This document shows, in pieces, positions 5,398 through 8,521 of a DNA stretch of 8,521 nucleotides; the first letter of the stretch is position 1, and each line of letters starts with the position of its first letter. Location of the stretch: positions 1 to 8,521 of the forward strand of contig JAFAWI010000637.1 of assembly GCA_019241915.1 (NCBI GenBank). Direction: 5' to 3'. Made by a program: the position numbers and the translations under genes. The DNA is from Alphaproteobacteria bacterium (GTDB lineage Bacteria; Pseudomonadota; Alphaproteobacteria; ATCC43930; CGMCC-115725). Below the pieces are notes generated by a model that was not told the DNA's origin, ran no database searches, and worked only from the letters and a program-made list of their open reading frames with translations.

Positions 5398-5645
5398 GAG
5401 CCGGCGGAGGAGCCGCCCGAGCCGGTGCCGGTCGTGCCGCCATTGGCGGCGGTGCCGTTGGTGCCGTTGCTCGACGTGCCGGCCACCGGCACCTGCGCGG
5501 TGGCGCCGATACCGACGGTGGCTCCGGTGGCAATCGCGGCGGCGCCGGTCGGCGGGGTGGCGGGCGCCATCGTCTGCGCCCCGGCGGCGCCGGCCAGGCT
5601 CAGCGCGGCGGCGAATGCAAGGCTGGCGAAAACGGCGGATGTCAT
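5385..5645 (-). CDS. Small secreted Ala/Gly/Thr/Ser-rich protein, function unknown
   Basis: An 86-aa protein that I do not recognise. The ATG at 5645 is preceded by AAGGAAC at good spacing, which favours it over the longer Arg-rich reading that begins at 5705. Residues 1-23 look like a Sec signal peptide: a short N-terminus, a hydrophobic core (VFASLAFAAALSLAG) and an AGA-QT cleavage site. The mature part, about 63 residues, is low in complexity: Ala/Gly/Thr with three Pro near 28-32, then an NGTNGTAANGG and GSGGSSAGSASH Gly/Ser tail. It has no cysteine, no aromatic residue and almost no charge, so it is probably disordered in the periplasm or outside. It converges with pyrD and diverges from the HAD hydrolase gene across 149 bp that hold no other clear feature. 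Confidence 0.7.
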   Translation of the reverse strand: MTSAVFASLAFAAALSLAGAAGAQTMAPATPPTGAAAIATGATVGIGATAQVPVAGTSSNGTNGTAANGGTTGTGSGGSSAGSASH

Positions 5646-5794
5646 GACTGTTCCTTTGCGCTGCGAGCAAAACGCTTGCCTGCGCGAACGGCGCCGGCGG
5701 CGCACTCGTTCCGCGCGCCCGGGGGCGGCGGGGTGGGAGCGGCACGGCGGCTGTGCTAGCGTCGCACGCTCTCTGATGCGGCCGACAGCGGACG

Positions 5795-6664
5795 ATGACG
5801 CTTCGCGAGGTGAACGGCGTGCGCGAGCTCGCCGACGATTACGACGGGTTCGTGCTCGACCTGTGGGGGGTCGTGCATGACGGGGTGAACCCCTATCCCG
5901 GTGTGCTCGACTGCATGGCGGCGCTGCTTGCGGCGGGGAAGCGCGTCGCGCTGCTGTCGAACGCGCCGCGCCGCGCCGACGACGTCGTGCACCGGATCGA
6001 TGCGATCGGAGTGCCGCGCGACCGCTACCACGCCGTGATGTCGTCGGGCGAAGAGGCGTGGCAGCACCTGAAGCGTCGCGACGAGCCGTTCTATGCCGGG
6101 CTCGGCCGCCGCTGCCTGCACATCTGCTCGGGACGCGACCTGGAAATCCGCCTCGGCCTCGACCTCGACTATGTCGAGGACGCGGCGGCGGCCGATTTCA
6201 TCCTCAACACCGGCCCGGCCGGCTGGGACGACACGATCGAGGATTATGCGCCGCTGCTGCGAGGCTGCCGCGCGCGGGATCTCAAAATGGTCTGCGCCAA
6301 CCCCGATTTGATGGTCAACCACGGCGAAAAGCTGGCGCTGTGCGCCGGCGCGCTGGCGGTGTTCTACGAGCAGATCGGCGGCGCGGTGCGCTGGCACGGC
6401 AAACCGTACCCGTCGGTCTACCAGTCCTGCTTCGAGCTGCTCGGGATCGCCGACCGAAGCCGTGTGCTCGCGGTCGGCGACAGCCTGCGCACCGACATTG
6501 CCGGCGCCAATGCCGCCGGTATCGATAGCCTGCTGATCGCGGGCCAGGGCATCCACGCCGCCGAGTTCGCGCCCGGCGGTCGGCTCGACCTCGCGCATAT
6601 CGCCGCCGCGGCGGAGGTCGCCAAAGTCCGGCCGAGCGCCGCCGCGCGGGGCTTCGTCTGGTAG
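5795..6664 (+). CDS. HAD superfamily class IIA hydrolase (TIGR01459-like)
   Basis: A 289-aa predicted phosphatase of the HAD class IIA (NagD-like cap) type; substrate unknown. Motif I is LDLWGVVHDG, with nucleophile D22. Position +2, where most HAD phosphatases have the second Asp, is W24, a form I recall as typical of this alphaproteobacterial subfamily. Motif II is LLSNAPR (S55), the motif III lysine is K203 in WHGKPYPSVY, and motif IV is GDSLRTDIAGA (D229, D234). The class IIA cap fills the interval between motifs II and III, including CANPDLMVNHG (167-177). Start ATG 5795 gives the expected short N-terminus before motif I, though the ribosome site is weak. The stop lies 13 bp from that of a convergent gene, with a 10-bp palindrome (6666-6675) between them. 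Cytosolic; no operon partner visible. Confidence 0.88.
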   Translation: MTLREVNGVRELADDYDGFVLDLWGVVHDGVNPYPGVLDCMAALLAAGKRVALLSNAPRRADDVVHRIDAIGVPRDRYHAVMSSGEEAWQHLKRRDEPFYAGLGRRCLHICSGRDLEIRLGLDLDYVEDAAAADFILNTGPAGWDDTIEDYAPLLRGCRARDLKMVCANPDLMVNHGEKLALCAGALAVFYEQIGGAVRWHGKPYPSVYQSCFELLGIADRSRVLAVGDSLRTDIAGANAAGIDSLLIAGQGIHAAEFAPGGRLDLAHIAAAAEVAKVRPSAAARGFVW

Positions 6665-6677
6665 TCGGCGCGCCGGA

Positions 6678-7019
6678 TCAGTGCGTCGCGCGGTGCAGGA
6701 TCGCGTCCTTGAGCCCGGTATCGTACGCGCGGCCGGCCGGCAGCAACGTCGCCGATTGCGGAAACGCAGTCTTGACCAGCCCCTTGCGTTCGAGCGCGGT
6801 CCATACCGCCGGGTTGCGCAGGCCGGTCGCGTCGCGTGCCGCGACGACCGCGTCGCCCAGGTGGAAATGATCGCCGTGCGGGTCGGGCAGGCTGGTCAGC
6901 AGGATGCTGCCCTCGGCTTCGCCCGGTCTGGCGTCGGGCAGCGCGGCCAGCGCCTGCAGCAGGGTCAGCGTTTTCAATTGCAGCGGGTTGAGATTGAGCG
7001 GGTTGCGTTTTGGCGGCAT
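6678..7019 (-). CDS. Conserved-looking hypothetical protein, 113 aa
   Basis: I cannot assign a function. The protein begins MPPKRNPLNLNPLQLKTLTLLQALAAL, a basic Asn/Pro stretch followed by an amphipathic leucine helix. It continues with an acidic linker (28-36), GSILLTSLPDPHGDHFHLGDAVVAARDATGLRNPAVWTALERKGLVK (37-83) and a short tail ending HRATH. The middle has a His/Asp cluster (HGDHFHLGD, 48-56). A helix-turn-strand pattern (NPAVWTALERKGLVK) resembles the recognition helix of winged-helix folds, so a small DNA-binding or metal-binding role is possible but unproven. There is no signal peptide, membrane segment or cysteine. ATG 7019 is preceded by AAGGCGG, unusually close to the start. It converges with the HAD gene and diverges from the cyclase gene. 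Confidence 0.72.
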   Translation of the reverse strand: MPPKRNPLNLNPLQLKTLTLLQALAALPDARPGEAEGSILLTSLPDPHGDHFHLGDAVVAARDATGLRNPAVWTALERKGLVKTAFPQSATLLPAGRAYDTGLKDAILHRATH

Positions 7020-7124
7020 CCGCCTTGATTAACCCAATATCCGTGGCCGCGGAAGCTGCGCCCCGGCGAAACGCGTGTTCGCGGCCGGCGGCAAGGCGTA
7101 GGCTCACGCTTCGCGGATCGAGCC

Positions 7125-7129
7125 GGAGG
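7125..7129 (+). promoter_or_regulatory. Ribosome binding site of the cyclase gene
   Basis: GGAGG lies 7 nt before ATG 7137 and fixes the start of the long plus-strand coding region that runs to the window end. Confidence 0.75.
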
Positions 7130-7136
7130 CGCCGGG

Positions 7137-8521
7137 ATGCAGGTCGTCGAGCGTGTGTGGGAGTGGCATTTTGCCGCCGCCGCCGACGATCTGTGGCCGC
7201 TGCTCGCCGACACCGCCCGGTTCAACGAGGCGATGGGGATGCCGCGCTATGCGGTGACCGATATCCCATTGCCCGACGGCTCGGTGCACCGCGTCGGCAC
7301 CAGCCGGCGCATGGGGCTCAACCTCACCTGGGACGAGGGCGTGCCGCAATGGATCGCGGGGCGCCGCTTTTTTCATGAGCGCCTGCTGCACAGCCGGCTG
7401 ATCCGCCGGCTGGCGACGACCATCGAGCTCGATCCGGCCGCGGACGGCGGCACCGACGTCAGCTACCGGCTGACGATCGAGGCCAGCCTGCCGACCGCGG
7501 CGCTGATGCGCCTGTTCGGCCTCAAGAGCTTTGGCCAGTCGCTCGACAAACTGTTCCGCGAGGCCGCCGCGTTCGCCGAAGCGAGCGAACGCGATCGCGC
7601 CTTTGCCGCGCCGCCCGCGGCGGTCCCGCAGCCGGTGCGGCAGCGCGTCACCGCGGTGGCGCAGGGGATGGCGGCGCGCGGTCTGCACGCCGCCGAACCG
7701 CTCGCGGCGCACCTGCTCGACGCGCCGGAAAGCGACCTCGAACGGATGCGGCCGCGCACCCTGGCGCGGCGCTGGCAGGTGACCTCGCGCGCCGCAATCG
7801 AGACCTGCCTCGCGGCGGTGCGCGAAGGCTTGTTGACGCTGCGCTGGGACCTCGTCTGTCCGCAATGCCGCGGCGCCAAGGTCACCGCGGCGACGCTCGA
7901 CCAGCTGCCGCAAGGCGCGCACTGCCCGTCGTGCAATATCGATTACGACCGCGACTTCACGCGCAATGTCGAGGCGACCTTCGAGCCGGCCGCGTCGGTG
8001 CGCGAGCTGGGCATCGGCACCTATTGCCTGGCGAGCCCGCTCGCCAGCGACCACATCAAGATCCAGCATCGCCTCGAACCCGGCGAAAGCGCGGTGCTGC
8101 CGGCGCATCTCGCCGACGGACAATACCGGGTGCGCTCGGTCGAGCCGGGCGAGTCTACCGATTTTTTTGTCGAGGGCGGCGCCGTTCCGCAGCTGACGCT
8201 GACCGATGGGGCGCCGCAGCTCGGCGAGCCGGAGGACCGGGTGTTTGTGCACAACACCGGTACGACCCGGCGGACGCTTGTCGTCGAGGACCGCCGCTGG
8301 GCGCAGGACGCGCTGACCGCGCACGAGGCGACGACGATGCAGGCGTTTCGCGACCTGTTCGCCGACCAGGTGCTGCGGCCCGGCGATCAGGTGGCGATCG
8401 GCAAGATCGCGCTGCTGTTTACCGACATCAAAGGATCGACCGACCTCTATAACCGGGTAGGCGACGCACGCGCCTATGCGCTGGTGCGCGAACATTACGC
8501 GGTGCTGACCCGCGCGGTGCG
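7137..8521 (+). CDS. Adenylate/guanylate cyclase with SRPBCC-like and DUF5939-like regions (C-terminus cut by window edge)
   Basis: A class III nucleotide cyclase expected to make cAMP (or cGMP) from ATP (or GTP). The frame stays open for 461 codons to the window edge. Residues 1 to about 160 (VWEWHFAAAADDLWPLLADTARFNEAMGM and on) look like a SRPBCC/START-like hydrophobic ligand-binding fold. A helical segment follows (about 175-240), then a zinc ribbon with C241, C244, C263 and C266 (CPQC and CPSC). Next is a beta-rich region (about 275-400) of the kind annotated as DUF5939 in such cyclases. The catalytic domain starts near residue 423 (IGKIALLFTDIKGSTDLYNRVGD), with first metal-binding aspartate D430. 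The second metal Asp, the base-selecting residues and the transition-state Asn/Arg lie outside the window, so activity and ATP/GTP choice cannot be judged. No membrane segment is visible, so it is probably soluble. A minus-strand reading of similar length over this region is a codon-bias shadow. Confidence 0.88.
   Translation, partial: MQVVERVWEWHFAAAADDLWPLLADTARFNEAMGMPRYAVTDIPLPDGSVHRVGTSRRMGLNLTWDEGVPQWIAGRRFFHERLLHSRLIRRLATTIELDPAADGGTDVSYRLTIEASLPTAALMRLFGLKSFGQSLDKLFREAAAFAEASERDRAFAAPPAAVPQPVRQRVTAVAQGMAARGLHAAEPLAAHLLDAPESDLERMRPRTLARRWQVTSRAAIETCLAAVREGLLTLRWDLVCPQCRGAKVTAATLDQLPQGAHCPSCNIDYDRDFTRNVEATFEPAASVRELGIGTYCLASPLASDHIKIQHRLEPGESAVLPAHLADGQYRVRSVEPGESTDFFVEGGAVPQLTLTDGAPQLGEPEDRVFVHNTGTTRRTLVVEDRRWAQDALTAHEATTMQAFRDLFADQVLRPGDQVAIGKIALLFTDIKGSTDLYNRVGDARAYALVREHYAVLTRAV

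Noticed and set aside
5385..5705. Longer 106-aa reading of the small secreted protein from 5705
   Set aside because: The extra 20 residues are an Arg-rich stretch that would mask the signal peptide, while the ATG at 5645 has a proper ribosome site.
7104..8495. Open reading frame of 463 codons on the minus strand
   Set aside because: It lies antisense to the cyclase frame, which has recognisable motifs, a zinc ribbon and a good ribosome site. The minus translation is Arg/His/Gly/Ala-rich with no known motif, as expected of a GC-rich shadow frame.

Overview
This GC-rich 8.5 kb window looks like chromosomal DNA of an alphaproteobacterium, probably of the Rhodospirillales type. That placement is an inference. 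It rests on the strong G/C bias at third codon positions, on a cysE–iscR–cysteine desulfurase gene run of the kind that usually leads into a suf Fe-S assembly cluster, and on a HAD class IIA hydrolase with the motif I form I associate with alphaproteobacteria. I see no rRNA, tRNA, CRISPR array, phage gene or transposase.

Left block, minus strand (1691 down to 1): serine acetyltransferase (cysE), an IscR-type Rrf2 regulator overlapping it by 4 bp, and the N-terminal 140 codons of a NifS/IscS-type cysteine desulfurase that runs off the window. The logic is cysteine synthesis, Fe-S sensing and sulfur mobilisation in one transcript. The 52 bp between the regulator and the desulfurase carry repeated CTGTG/CACAG half-sites over a GATAAT hexamer, a candidate operator and internal promoter. 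Diverging from cysE is a small alpha/beta hydrolase (1874-2557).

Middle block: a DedA membrane protein (minus, 2568-3188) converges on the hydrolase. Divergent from it are a 2-keto-4-pentenoate hydratase-family enzyme (3260-4042) and then pyrD, a class 2 dihydroorotate dehydrogenase (4218-5354). Between these two lies a palindromic GC-rich element with a near-perfect G-quadruplex motif and 12-bp near-identical flanks. The 3' end of pyrD holds two successive perfect hairpins and a C-terminal tail. It is followed by 2.8 copies of a 17-bp tandem repeat reaching the stop codon of a convergent small secreted protein gene.

Right block: the HAD-IIA hydrolase (5795-6664), a convergent 113-aa protein of unknown function (6678-7019), and a divergent adenylate/guanylate cyclase (7137 to window end). 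The cyclase has a SRPBCC-like N-terminus, a four-cysteine zinc ribbon and the start of a class III catalytic domain.

Most genes are ordinary housekeeping or conserved accessory genes. The more unusual signals are non-coding: the operator-like repeat array, the G-quadruplex/palindromic element before pyrD, and the tandem repeat that duplicates a stop codon. I found no convincing wholly new system.
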